From assembly GCF_029873635.1 (NCBI RefSeq), contig NC_080420.1, positions 32,355,032-32,419,031 of the forward strand: DNA of 64,000 bases, read 5' to 3'. Origin of the DNA: Malania oleifera (Eukaryota; Streptophyta; Magnoliopsida; Santalales; Ximeniaceae). The first letter of the stretch is position 1, and each line of letters begins with the position of its first letter. The translations under genes and the position numbers were made by a program. The notes under the pieces are model-generated. The model saw nothing but the letters and a program-made list of their open reading frames with translations, had not been told where the DNA came from and did no database searches. Positions 45,936 to 57,404 of this stretch are shown one piece after another.

Positions 45936-46960
45936 CAGGATTGACCCAGGAGGCAATAACGCTCACACCAGTGGGGATGATGGAGCAGGTCTTTCTGGCG
46001 TAGGAAGTGGAGATTCAGATGCTGTGCTTCGTAGTGTGGCTCAGCAAGTTATGGTTGAGATAGCACGGAGCTCTAGAGAGCAGGGAGGTCCATCTCCAGT
46101 TCAGGGATGTACCATAGAGAAATTCATAAAGGTGAATCCGCTAGCTTTTTTTGGAGCGACCGATCCTGTAGTTGCTGAGAATTGGATGTAGGAGATAAAG
46201 AAGATTCTGACAGTACTTCACTGCACCGATAAGCAGAGAGTCTTATATGCTACATATAGGCTGGCAGGGGAGGCCGAGAGATGATGGTCAGCCACCAGAT
46301 TGTTGGAGGAGCAGAGGGCGATACCAGTGCAGATGACCTAGGCCCAATTTAGGGACATGTTCTTTGATAGATATTATCCTGCTTCAGTCAGAGATGCTCG
46401 AGTACAGGAGTTTTTGAGTCTGTCCTAGGGGTCATTGACAATTCAGCAGTACGCTGTGAGATTTATTGAGCTATTGCGTTTCTGCCCTTATATTGTCCTA
46501 AATGAAGCAAAGAAGGCTAGAATGTTTGAGAGAAACTTGAGGCGTGAAATTTACATGCGGGTGGCAGTACTGAGGATCCAGGACTTCTCAGAGTTGGTTG
46601 TCAAGGCTATTATAGTAAAGGAAAGTTTGCCTAGGGAGACTGAGACGTAAAGTCAGAGAAAGAGGACTGCGCCCTCGAGTTTTCAGGCAGGTTCTAGTCG
46701 AGGCTCTTGGAGAGGGGGTAGATTTGGCGGAGGCTAAAGACAGATGGTAGAGCATGGTGGATTTCAGGGCGGATAGTTTCCTGCCATTTGTCCTAGATGC
46801 GGACAGAGACATCCTAGTGAGTGCCGACTGGGGGAAAATGTTTGTTATCGATGTGGGAGGCCCGGTCATATAGCTCGATCGTGTCAGATGCTATCGAATT
46901 ATGCACAGGTTCCCAAACCATTTCGAGGTGGATATCAGGCGCCCCACGGTGGTCAGCAGA
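45936..46960 (+). pseudogene. Element A gag (broken)
   Basis: It follows a splice-acceptor-like TTTGCAG ending at 45938. The presumed start codon reads ATT. It encodes a retrotransposon gag (TIEKFIKVNPLAFFGATDPV, RVLYATYRLAGEAER, FFDRYYPASVRDARVQEF) and a zinc knuckle CYRCGRPGHIARSC near 46842-46883. Several TAG/TGA stops interrupt it. It formed the particle shell. Confidence 0.85.
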
Positions 46961-47029
46961 GGAACACTACGTCGGCAAGGGTCTACGCGTTGACACCGGG
47001 AGACGCTGAGACAACTAAAGACATGGTCA

Positions 47030-47853
47030 CAGGTACTCTTACTGCTTTACCATATAAAATTATTGTTTTTTTTATACAGGTGCCACCCACTCTTTTATAT
47101 CGACGAGATATGTGAAAATAGCTAGAATAGAGACACAACCATTAGATATAGAATTGTCTGTGGGTACGCTGATGGGATATGTGGTTAGATGCAGGAGGGT
47201 ACTTAGGGATTTTTCAGTAAGTATTTAGGAGAGAGTACTTTTAGCCGATCTTGTGGTCCTAAATATACAAGGATTTGATGTTATACTGGGTATGGATTGG
47301 TTAGCTATTTATCACGCTAGTATTGATTGCCATCAGAAAAAATAATTTTCAGACTCCCAGGTGAGCCAGAATTTAGATTTACGGGTTCACGCATGCGTGC
47401 CTTACCACAGCTAGTGTCAGCTATTCAAGTGAGGAGACTGCTATAAGATGGTTGTCAGGGGTATGTCGCATACATAAGAGAATTGCCAAAAGAAGCATTG
47501 AGACAAGTTGATATGCCAGTAGTGAGAGAGTTTCTAGATGTATTTCCAGAAGAATTACCTGGTTTGCCGCCTGATCATGAGGTTGAGTTCACTATAGACT
47601 TGTTGTCGGGATCTACACCTATATCTAAAGCACCGTACCGTATGGCTCCAATCAAGTTGAAAGAACTGAAAGATCAGCTACATGAATTACTGGATAAGGG
47701 TTTTATCAAGCCCAGTGTGTCGCCCTGGGGAGCGCCAGTTCTGTTTGTGAAAAAGAAAGATGGAACTATAAGGTTGTGCATCGATTATAGGGAGATAAAT
47801 AAATTAACAGTTAAAAATAAATATCCTCTCCCTAGGATCGATGATTTATTTGA
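47030..47853 (+). pseudogene. Element A protease and partial RT
   Basis: Protease traces include IQGFDVILGMDWLAIYHASIDC (47263-47330). From 47483 an open frame carries [46 protein letters not shown] and [26 protein letters not shown], the N-terminal blocks of a gypsy RT. It breaks off at the junction, before the catalytic FIDD block. Confidence 0.88.
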
Positions 47854-47913
47854 TTTCAAACCGAATCCTGTGGAGCAGGTAAGGGGAAATCTTTGAGAGA
47901 AATTAAAATTGTT

Positions 47914-47948
<35 letters not shown>

Positions 47949-49516
47949 TTCTTCATTTTCTCCCTCAAAACTCGCCCAAATTGACGATCGGACACCACTA
48001 CAGGGTTCTAAGGTCGATCCTCGTTAGTTTAATTGGAGCAAAATCGTGTTTTGAGGATCTTGGGAACGACTCCAAAGCTGAGGTAAGGAAGTTGATCATG
48101 TTGTTTTTTTAAGGTTTAACTGGTTAATGGAATGTGTGGACCTAGGAATGTTAAAATAGTTATAATTCTAGGATTGAGTTGATTAAACTTAGGCATGTGA
48201 ATACTGGGTTGTGCTCCAAACACTATGGGCATTGGTTTAGGGATCTTACTGGCATAGTCTTGGTAAATAGGTAAGGGGAATAAATTATGACAAACATTTT
48301 GGGAATTACTGATTAATTTTAAGCATGAGAAAAATGGAAATATGGTATATGATTTCCTAACGTATTCGGCATTTGAAAATGTTGGTTTTGGAATAACTTA
48401 TATTTATCTAGGAAATTATTATTTTATGAAATATTACTTAAAATTTGTGGCATGAGAAATGTGATTTATACTGGCTTATGGAAATATTGAAAATATAGAT
48501 ATGACATTTTGATATTGAGAAATGTGATTTATACAGACATGATATTTTGATACTGAGAAATGAAATGACAAGTTTTATACTGAGATTACATGTGAAATTA
48601 TGAAAATGAGAACCCTAATGGACCAGTGATGAATTTGTGAGCATGGTACCGTTCCTAGGATATGAGTCAGTGCAACCACACTACTCGTGGAGAGTGTTGG
48701 TATTGGAATTCAATTGGACTTGCAAAGAGATGTTGACCGCCCCTAGTTCTAGACCAGACTGTGGTGGGCCAATCGGACTACAGACGAGAATTTTTTTGAC
48801 TTAACCTGGTAGTCCAACCATAGTTAAGTCCCGCCTTCGAGCCGCACAAGTTAATCATGTGGGGTGATTACGTGATGGTGATTGATGGATGTCCACTCAG
48901 GTTGGTTCCTCATTATAGATATGATGGATCTACGTTTACAAACATGTTGGGTTTTGAACCCAGGAAAACGTATTGATCACTTGTATATTTTGACATGTGT
49001 GTGTGTGTGTGTGTGGATATGAGTACAATTTTCATGATTACTCAGTTACATTATTTTTTAAATGAACGTGGTATGATATTTTTTTATAATTTATTTCGTT
49101 TTACTAAGAAGTGTCTCACCCCTTCAATTTTTACCATTTTTAGGAAATCTAGGGAGACAAGCTTAGAGAGCTCTGAGCAGGGTTAGTGTTTTTGGGGATT
49201 GGAGTTAGTACCGATGAGACACTAGTATGTATATGTATAGGGGAACATTTTGTATTACCTTGGGCTGTAGTATTATTTTGGTTTTTGGGGAGACATTTTA
49301 TATATGTGATATGATGGTTCAAGATCTCTAGTATTGTATTTAGAGTTTATGTATATATTTCCGCTGCATGTTTTATTTGAGATATAGACAGGTCAACTTG
49401 GTACCCACATGGGGTTCGGGTGGTTGTTATATAGGGTATCAGAGTTCTTTGAATATGAATATATATATTTATATATGTAAAGAAAAAAATGGTAGAAAAA
49501 TTCGGGACGTCACACA
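47854..49516 (+). mobile_element. Tekay-type LTR fragment, different subfamily
   Basis: From a (CT)n tract (47911-47949) it shares layout with the LTRs of elements A and B: a GACGATC...CACCAC phrase, a splice-donor-like GAG|GTAAGG at 48083, a region with GTGGGGTGATTACG near 48860, and CCGCTGCAT near 49360. It ends GGGACGTCACA near 49516. No primer-binding site follows, so it is a 3' or solo LTR end. It is too diverged from 43625-45660 to be that element's partner. Confidence 0.65.
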
Positions 49517-49608
49517 CACAAAATTGATTCTAAAATTATCACAAAATGGTCAGATCACAAAAGGGTAAAAAATGGTTAAAAAGTGTCTACTAACAATGAT
49601 CACAAAAC
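49517..49608. other. Short spacer; left flank of element B
   Basis: It ends with AAAAC (49604-49608), the left copy of the target-site duplication of the next element. Confidence 0.7.
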
Positions 49609-51411
49609 TATAAGAACCCGAACTATGGTATTTGGAATAAATAAATAAAGGAAAGGACAAGGCAATAAATTAAGCAGGTTTCGTTGACAAAGCCAGAGTT
49701 CATCAACGAAGGCCCTTCTGCAGTTCGGTGACGAATTTCAGGTGCTCGTCAATGAGGAGAAGCCGAGAGGTTTCGGGAAATCTGAAAATCTCAAGCTCAC
49801 CGACGAGGCCACCGCTTCATCGATGAACTGTCTACATTGACTCGTGGACGAAGACGCTGCCTCGTCGACGAGTTTGGCCAAGTCAAAGGTATTATAAATA
49901 TCCATTTGGATTGTTTCTTAGCTAAGAAATCAAAATCCTCTCTCTCTCTCTCTCTCTAAGAACTCGAACCATACTTTCTCTCTCTAGATTCTTCATCGTA
50001 TGCTATTAGAATCGACGATCCACCGTTACTACGAGGATTAAGGAAGGATTCTCTTCGAGATTGGTGGAACGGATCTTCGTTTCGAGCGTTTTTGGGTTTT
50101 GACTGAAAATCGAGGTAAGGCTCGGTTTTCGTTTTCGTTTTGGTAATTCTGTAGGGAATGGAATTGTGAGTATGTTTGGTACTGTGATTTATAGGTTTTG
50201 GAAACTCGGTTCGCTGTTTAGGAACCGTAAAGTTCGGGTTTGGCTATTTGGGGGAAGGTAAGGGGAATTTTGTTTATATCAGTCATTTTTAAAATCAGAC
50301 TAGGTAGAACTATGGTTCACGGTCCTGTGTGTGTTTTGGTTACTCATTTTGGAAAATCTAACGGATGGAAATTACAGGATTTTCATGTTACAGTTTTGGG
50401 AAAAGGGGGCATTGGGTTGCATCTCTAGTTTCGTTAGAAAATCATGGATATATTGTGATATATATCATGTTATGGGGATGGTCATGCCTTGACTCGTTTA
50501 AACTGTATTTTTGGAAAAATCATGATTTTTAAATTACCAAATGGGTGTGGATTGTTTTGTTATATGAACATGCATGAGTTGTGATTTTCTAAAATGAGAA
50601 ATAGGAACTGGGTTCCAAATTGTTCTAGATTGTGAAAGAGTGTCCGGCTCTATATCCAAGGGTGTAAAATATCACCTGCCAATGGCAAGAGTGTCTGGCT
50701 TTATATACGAGGGTGTGAGCCTTACCGCCTGATCACCGAAGGGTATGGATCCACCAGTTGTATCGGTACGATGCCATGGGAGCTTGGGGCTACGCCATGT
50801 GCCGGGGACATTACTTAATGCATGCTAGCTTCGGGCCGAAGGGTGTGACGATACCAGGTTACTTGATCATGTGTGTGTGCGTGATGTGTACTATATTGGA
50901 ACTGTTTTGTGAAAATACTGGAATTGTATTGAACTGTGTATGTTTTGTCATGATAACACTCATATGCCACACATCGATACAACCTGATTCTTCCTTACTA
51001 AGAGGTGTCTCACCCCTATCATACGTACATGTTTTTTCAGGTCTTTCAAGTAACCGGAACTAGCGTCCTTGTGTTGGGAGCGTAGTGGTCAATGTACTGA
51101 GGGAAGTACTTGTGTAACTGCTAAAACTTTATCGGGTTGTCATTTTGGGGTTTTGACTGACACCCTGGTTAATGTGTCGTATTTTGGAGCTTAGACTCTT
51201 TTTGTATAGACTCGGGTATGGTACAAGTTATGTATAGAAAGAACATTTTTCGTTGTGTATGTGTTATGTATGTGAATGTGTATAGGGTGTACGGGAACCC
51301 CATGGGGTTGGACCCTCTTTCATTATTGTATCATTAGTATTTTGTATGATACAAAGACAGGTTAGGTTACTATGTCACACCCGAGGTCATTGTCGGGTTC
51401 AGAGCACGATA
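49609..51411 (+). mobile_element. 5' LTR of element B
   Basis: It starts TATAAGAACCCG (the 3' LTR has TGTAAGAACCCG, so the terminal TG is mutated). U3 has eight TCGTCGACGA-like words at 49680-49880, a TATAAATA box at 49893-49900, a (CT)n near 49938-49958, and a splice-donor-like GAG|GTAAGG at 50115. It contains two copies of a ~55-bp GAGTGTCCGGCT...GGTGTGA unit near 50638-50720. Confidence 0.9.
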
Positions 51412-51413
51412 GC

Positions 51414-51426
51414 TTGGTATCAGAGC
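51414..51426 (+). other. Primer-binding site of element B
   Basis: TTGGTATCAGAGC, complementary to initiator tRNA-Met, two bases after the LTR. Confidence 0.87.
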
Positions 51427-51709
51427 TAACCAGGTTGTTAGGTCTTGTAGACTTGGTTAGGTGTAGCTATATGTACATACCAGAGTATAGGATGTAGGAA
51501 ATGGGTAGAGTACGTCGAGGGTCGTTGTGTTGCTAGACAGGAACTTGTTGGCAGTGTCCTGTGTTTTTCCTGGAATGACGATTTCAGTAAAATCATGGTA
51601 AACCATTGATGACTTTCGTGTCAGTGTGATAGAACAGAACTGGACCCGTGAGATAGTGGTTAACATGATTAGTTGTAAGTAATTGCGTTAATTGTACTTG
51701 ATGTAGGAG

Positions 51710-51738
51710 TACTAATAGATTTCTATCGTATTTTCAGA
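51710..51738 (+). promoter_or_regulatory. Branch point and splice acceptor before gag
   Basis: TACTAAT (51710-51716), then a pyrimidine-rich stretch and TTTTCAG ending at 51737, one base before the gag ATG (51739). The spacing of about 22 bases suits a branch point and 3' splice site. With the LTR donor at 50115 this defines a possible 1.6-kb leader intron. Confidence 0.5.
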
Positions 51739-52740
51739 ATGGAGCCCAAGGATAATAACTTGGAAGGTGGCTCCGAGGAGACTATGAGCGATGAGTCTCC
51801 TTCTATGCCTCGAGGATTGACGAGGCAGGTTATGCGGGAAATCGGGCGGAGTGTTAGGAGACATGAACATTCTCCTACTACTGCGGGGTGTACCATCGAG
51901 AGGTTCACACATATGCACCCTCCAACATTCTCAGGAGGACCTTATCCTATGATAGCAGAGGACTGGGTTGAGAAGACTGAGAGGATTCTAGAAGTCCTAC
52001 ACTGCATAGATAAGCAGAGAGTCCTCTACTCTACCTTCCAACTATCTAGGGAGGCGGGGTGTTGGTGGACTGTAGTGAATCTTCTGGAGAGGTAAAGAGT
52101 CAGTTCTATAGAGATGCCATGGAGCCATTTCAAGGAAGTGTTCTTTGAGAGATACTTCCCGGCCTCCACACGTGATGTTAAGGCAGATGAGTTTTCTGCT
52201 CTATCGCAAGGAGATATAATGGTGCAAGGGTATGCTGCTCAGTATATAGAGCTATCCCATTTCACGCCGTGCTTGATCTCGAGTGAGTATGAGAAGACTT
52301 GGAGGTTCGAGAAGGGCTTAAGGAAGGACATCCGCAGACTAATGGGTATGCTTCGGATCCATAAGTTTTCAATTTTGGTGGATAAGTCCACTGTGATCGA
52401 GACCAACATTCGAGAGGATGAGGTGGATCAGGAATTGAAAAAGAGGCCTGTACCTTCTAGTTCTCAGTTTGGATCTCGCCAAGGATCGTGGAAGAAGAAG
52501 AACAAGAGCTCAGATTACCGTCAAAATATCGAGTGTCAGAGTTTTCAGGCAAGCCAATCGAGTGATCATTGTGTTAGGTGCCACAGATGACATAACGGTG
52601 AATATCAACCATTTGGGGGTAACTGCTACAACTGTGGCCAATCAGGTCACATGGCTCGAGATTGTCACGCACCAAAGAGGGGTACGCCCGCTCCGAGTCA
52701 GAGTCGGGGAATTAATCAGGTATCTCGGGGAACTTATTAG
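51739..52740 (+). pseudogene. Element B gag with zinc knuckle (broken)
   Basis: It begins MEPKDNNLEGGSEE. Gag blocks include TIERFTHMHPPTFSGGP, DWVEKTERILEVLHCIDKQR, FFERYFPASTRDVKADEF and FEKGLRKDIRRLMG. A zinc knuckle CYNCGQSGHMARDC lies at 52624-52665. A stop (TAA near 52095) and frame changes near 52590 break it. Its role was capsid formation and RNA packaging. Confidence 0.9.
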
Positions 52741-52859
52741 ATGAACACAACTCTGGCAAGAGTATTCTAGCTTACTCCAACGGATGCTGAGCATACGGGG
52801 AATGTGGTGATAAGTACTATGATGTTGCTTTTAAATAGAGTTGTGGTTTTTTTTTTATT

Positions 52860-53368
52860 TAGATGCGACACATTCCTTTATATTTGTTAACTTTGTAAAA
52901 CTGTGTGGGGTTGATACCTAAGTCATGAATGAAGAATTGTCAGTAACTACACCGTCGGGGAGTGTATCTTTCTATATGAGGGTTTTAGAAAACTGCCCAG
53001 TGGTAAATTAGGGAAGATTGCTACTGGCGAATCTTGTGGTATACAATATGTCGGGATTTGATGTCATACTGGGGATGGATTGGTTATTCTCCAGTTATGC
53101 TGTGATCGACTGTCGTGGAAAGGTGGTAGTATTAAGACCTCCTGGGGAGCAGGTGTACAAGTATATGGGGTCGTGTGTGCGTTCGACACCACAGTTTCTA
53201 TCGGCGTTGCAGGCGAGGAGGCTACTCTTGGACGGATGTCAGGGATACCTAGCTTGCGTGAAGGAACCACCGCAAGATGAGTTGAAACTCGAGGATATTC
53301 GAGTGGTTAGCGAGTTCCTGAATGTGTTTCCAGAAAATTACCCGGTTTGCCTCCAGATCATGACGTAG
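52860..53368 (+). pseudogene. Element B protease (broken)
   Basis: DATHSFIFVNFVKLCGVDT near 52863 retains the retropepsin active-site neighbourhood (normally D-S/T-G upstream). The second conserved block is MSGFDVILGMDWLFSSYAVIDC from about 53048. The link to the RT (VVSEFLNVFPE) follows and loses frame near 53340. Confidence 0.82.
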
Positions 53369-54130
53369 AGTTTGCAATAGAGTTACTACCTGGCAAGGCA
53401 CCAATGTTTGAAGCTCTGTACCAAATGGCTCTAGCAGAACTTCAGGAGTTAAAGGAGCAGTTGCAGGAATTACTAGACAATGGCTTTATCTTACCGAGTG
53501 TTTCGCCCTGAGGAACTCTAGTTTTGTTTGTGAAGAAGAAGGACGGGTCGATGCGTATGTGCATTGATTACCGTGAGATCAACAAGGTGACTGTAAAGAA
53601 TCGTTACCCTTTGTCTCGTATTGATGATCTCTTTGACCAACTGCAGGGGACACAAGTCTTTTCAAAAATCGACCTATGGTCAGGGTATCATCAGGTGAGG
53701 GTTCAATTTGAAGATATTGCGAAGATTGCTTTCTGAACTAGATATGGCCACTACGAGTTCTTAGTCATGCCTTTTGGGTTGACGAATGCTCCAGCAGTGT
53801 TCACGCATCTGATGGACAGGGTTTTCCATGAGTACCTAGACTAGTTTATAGTGGTGTTCATCGATGACATTCTGGTATATTCGAGGAGTCTGAAAGAGCA
53901 TGAAACCCATCTGAGGTTGGTACTACAGATTCTGCGGGAGAGGAAGTTGTATGCCAAGCTGAAGAAGTGTGAATTCTAGTTGAATTAGGTCGCATTTTTG
54001 GGCCATGTGGTGTCTAAAGGCGGAATTTCAGTTGATCTTAGCAAGATTGAAACTGTGGTTGACTAGGTGAGACCGAAAAGTGTGTAGGAGGTTCAGAGTT
54101 TTCTAGGACTAGCGGGTTACTATCGTAGGT
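53369..54130 (+). pseudogene. Element B reverse transcriptase (broken)
   Basis: It includes [75 protein letters not shown], the catalytic [12 protein letters not shown] (FIDD at about 53857) and FLGHVVSKGGISVD. In-frame stops occur at 53734-53736, 53842-53844, 53977-53979, 53986-53988 and elsewhere. Confidence 0.93.
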
Positions 54131-54640
54131 TTGTGGAGGGATTCTCTAAGTTGTCTGGGCCTTTGACACGATTGACCAAAAAAGGGGTGAAGTTTGATTG
54201 GACAGAGGATTACGAGCGGTGTTTCCAAGAGCTGAAACAATGATTAGTTATTCCTTCGGGGGATGGCAGTTTTGTGATCTATAGCGACGTGTCTCTAAAG
54301 GGTTTGGGATGTGTGCTTATGCAACAGGGTAAGGTAATAGTGTATGCTTCTTGGCAACTTAAGGAGTACGAGAAGAATTACCCTATGCATGATCTGGAAC
54401 TGACTGCTGTAGTTTATGCTATGAAGATCTGGCAACACTATTTGTATGGTATGTAGTGCGATATTTTCACTAACCACAAAAGACTCAGGTGCTTTTTCAC
54501 ATAGAAGGAGTTGAATATGAGGCAGATACGGTGGCTTGAGCTAGTCAAGGACTATAATTGAACCATCAGCTATCACGCGGGGAAAGCCAATGTGGTGGCT
54601 GATGCGTTGAGTCGGAAGTCAAAGCATGCGGCCGTATCTG
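54131..54640 (+). pseudogene. Element B RNase H (broken)
   Basis: [56 protein letters not shown] and YHAGKANVVADALSRKS are the gypsy RNase H blocks. Stops occur at 54241-54243 and after HYLYGM (54454-54456). Confidence 0.92.
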
Positions 54641-54739
54641 CAGTAGTAGCTCAACATCATATCAGATGGGATCTGGAGAGCTTTGGAATTGAGTTGGTGG
54701 TCGGAGATCATCAGGCTTTCATTGCTAACTTGGTGATCT

Positions 54740-55790
54740 AGCCGACTTTGTTTAAAAGTATTAAAGCAGTGCAGTTTAGTGATGCGGAGTTAGTTAAGAC
54801 TGTGGAGAAAGTGCAGAAGGGGTTGGCTGCGGATTTTAACATTTCTAAGGGAGGTGTGTTGAGGTTTGGAACCAAGCTGTGTGTTCCAAACGATGATGAG
54901 ACTAGAAGGATAATTCTAGAGGAAGCGCATCGTTCTTTGTATATAGTACATCCTGGCAGCACGAAGATGTATCAGGACTTGTGCGAGACCTTTTGGTGGA
55001 GTGGTATGAAAAGGGAGATTGCTCAGTTCATGGAGCAGTATCTGACATGTCAGCAGGTGAAAGCTGAACATCAAAGACCGGCAGTGCCGTTACAGCCCTT
55101 AGCTATTCCGAAATGGAAATGAAAGCATATTTCCATGGACTTTGTGAAGATTGCCGCCAGCACTTCACGGGCAGAATGCCATTTGGGTGATCGTGGATAG
55201 GTTGACGAAATCTGGTCACTTTATACCGATGAAGGTTAGCTACCCTTTGAGTAGGCTGGTAGACTTATATGTGCATGAGATAGTTAGAAGGTAAACGGTG
55301 CCGGTGTCTATGGTGTCAGATCGAGACCCAAGGTTTACCTCTCGTTTCTAGAAGAGCTTGCAGGAAGCACTAAGGACGAAGCTTACTTTTAGTACAACAT
55401 TCCACCCCCAAACTGATGGACAGTCGGAGAGAACAATACATATTTTGGAGGATATGTTACGGACTTGCGTGTTAGACTTCGGTGGTGGTTGGATGCAGTT
55501 TCTGCCACTAGTAGAGTTCGTCTATAACAATAGCTTCTAGGTTACTATCGAGATGGCACCATTCGAGGCTCTGTATGTTGTAGGTGTCAATCTCCTCTAT
55601 ATTGGGATAAGGTTGGTGAATGTCAGGTGTTAGGACCTGAACTTGTGCAGCAGGCGTCTAAGAAGGTGGGTTTGATCTGGGATAGGATTAAATTGGCTCA
55701 AAGTCAGCGGAAGAGTTACGTGGATGTTCATCGCCAGGAGTTACAATTCGAGGTAGGGGTAAGATATTCCTGAGAATCGCTCCGATGAAA
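54740..55790 (+). pseudogene. Element B integrase (broken)
   Basis: The zinc-binding region reads EAHRSLYIVHPGSTKMYQDL, then FMEQYLTCQQVKAEH, with one of the usual two cysteines replaced by tyrosine. The core shows ISMDFVK, VDRLTKSGHFIPMK, VSDRDPRFTSRF and FHPQTDGQSERTIHILEDML. Several stops and at least two frame changes interrupt it. Confidence 0.9.
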
Positions 55791-56167
55791 GAGGTGATGA
55801 GATTTGGGAAGACGGGCAAGTTGAGTCCGACGTATATCGGACCATTCAAGGTTCTTGAGCGAGTGGGTCCGGTAGCTTATAGGATTACACTACCCCCAAC
55901 ACTCTCGAGAATCCACGATGTGTTTCACGTATCTATGTTAAGGAGGTACGTGTCGGATCCATCTCATGTTATTAATTATGAGAACTTGGAAATTGGGGAT
56001 ACTTTAACATACGAGGAGGTACCCGTTCGGATTCTGGACCGTAAAGTTTAGAAGCTACGTACCAAGGATATTCCACTAGTGAAGGTGTTGTGGCAGAATC
56101 ACGAGGTTGAGGAAGCTTCTTGGGAATTGGAAATAGAGATACGCTGGAAGTATCCACAGTTGTTTTG
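55785..56167 (+). pseudogene. Element B integrase C-terminus and chromodomain
   Basis: It encodes KLSPTYIGPFKVLERVGPVAYR (GPY/F-type module) and IHDVFHVSMLRRYVSDPSHV. After a TAG at 56049-56051 comes VKVLWQNHEVEEASWELEIEI, a chromodomain-like tail ending before TGA at 56166. Chromodomains direct integration to marked chromatin in this clade. Confidence 0.85.
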
Positions 56168-57404
56168 AGTTTGTATGTCTTACCCTACTATGGTTTGAGA
56201 TAGGTGGTTAGTCTTAGGGAGTGTGCGTTATTGTGAACTCTTGAGACGGTTTATGTATGCAACCATGGTATTCCTATGCCATAAGTGAGGGTATGTATGT
56301 ATTGTGACGGGGCAATTTTGTAAGTGGCCGCCGATTCTTTCTAGAGTCGAGTGTGTTTTGGTTGTGCGAATGAGTTCATAAATAAGAGATTACAAATTTT
56401 GAGGACAAAATTTTTGTAAGGAGGGGAGGTTGTAAGAACCCGAACTGTGATATTTGGAATAAATAAATAAAGGAAAGGACAAGGCAGTAAATTAAGAAAG
56501 CTTTGTTGATGAAGCCAGAGTTTGTAAATGAATACCCTTCTATTGTTCGGCGAAGAGTTTCAGGTGTTCGTCAACAAGGAGAAGCCGAGAGGTTTCGAGA
56601 AATTCGGAAATCTCAGGCTCGTCGATGAGGCCACTGTTTCGTCGATGAACTGTCTACATTGACTCGTCGACGAGGACGCCGCCTCATCGACGAGTTTGGC
56701 CGAGTCAAAGGTGCTATAAATATCCATTTGGGTTGCTTCTTAGCTAAGAAATCAAAATCCCCCCCCCTCTCTCTCTCTCTCTCTCTCTAAGAACTCGAAC
56801 CACACACTCTCTCTCTAGATTTCTTCATCGTACGCTGTTAGAATCGATGATCCGATGTTACTACGAGGATTGGGGAAGGATTCTCTTCAAGATTAGTGGA
56901 ACGGATCTTCGTTTCGAGCATTTTCGGGTTTTGACTCAAAATCGAGGTAAGGCTCAGTTTTCATTTATGTTTTGGTAATTTTGTAGGAAATGAAATTGTG
57001 AGTATGTTTGGTACTGTGATTTATAGGTTTTGGAAACTCGGTTCACTGTTTAGGAGCTGTAGAGGTCAGGTTTGGCTATTTGGGGGAAGGTAAGGGAAAT
57101 TCTATTTATATTGGTTATTTTTAAAATCGGACTTAGTAGAACTGTGGTTCACGGTCCTGTGTGTATTTTGGTTACTCATTTGGGGAAATCTAAAGGGTGG
57201 AAATTACGGGATTTTCATGTTACAGTTTTGGGAAAAGGAGGCATTGGGTTGCATCTTTGGTTTCGTTAGAAAACCATTTATATATTATGATATATATTAT
57301 GTTATGGGGATAACTGTGCCTTGACTCATTTAAACTGTATTTTTGGGAAAATTATGACTTTTAGATTATCAAATGGGTGTGGATTGTTTTGTTATATGAA
57401 CATG

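Larger units (their letters stand above)
43625..47853 (+). mobile_element. Tekay-like gypsy element A, 3'-truncated
   Basis: A complete 5' LTR (43625-45660), a Met-tRNA primer-binding site, gag with zinc knuckle, protease and the start of reverse transcriptase are present. The element stops inside the RT at about 47853, where sequence from a different LTR begins. Similarity of gag, protease and RT to the full chromovirus at 49609 supports the clade call. All genes carry stops. Confidence 0.85.

Noticed and set aside
51457..51666. Minus-strand open frame across the element B leader
   Set aside because: Antisense to the retrotransposon leader, with no homology.
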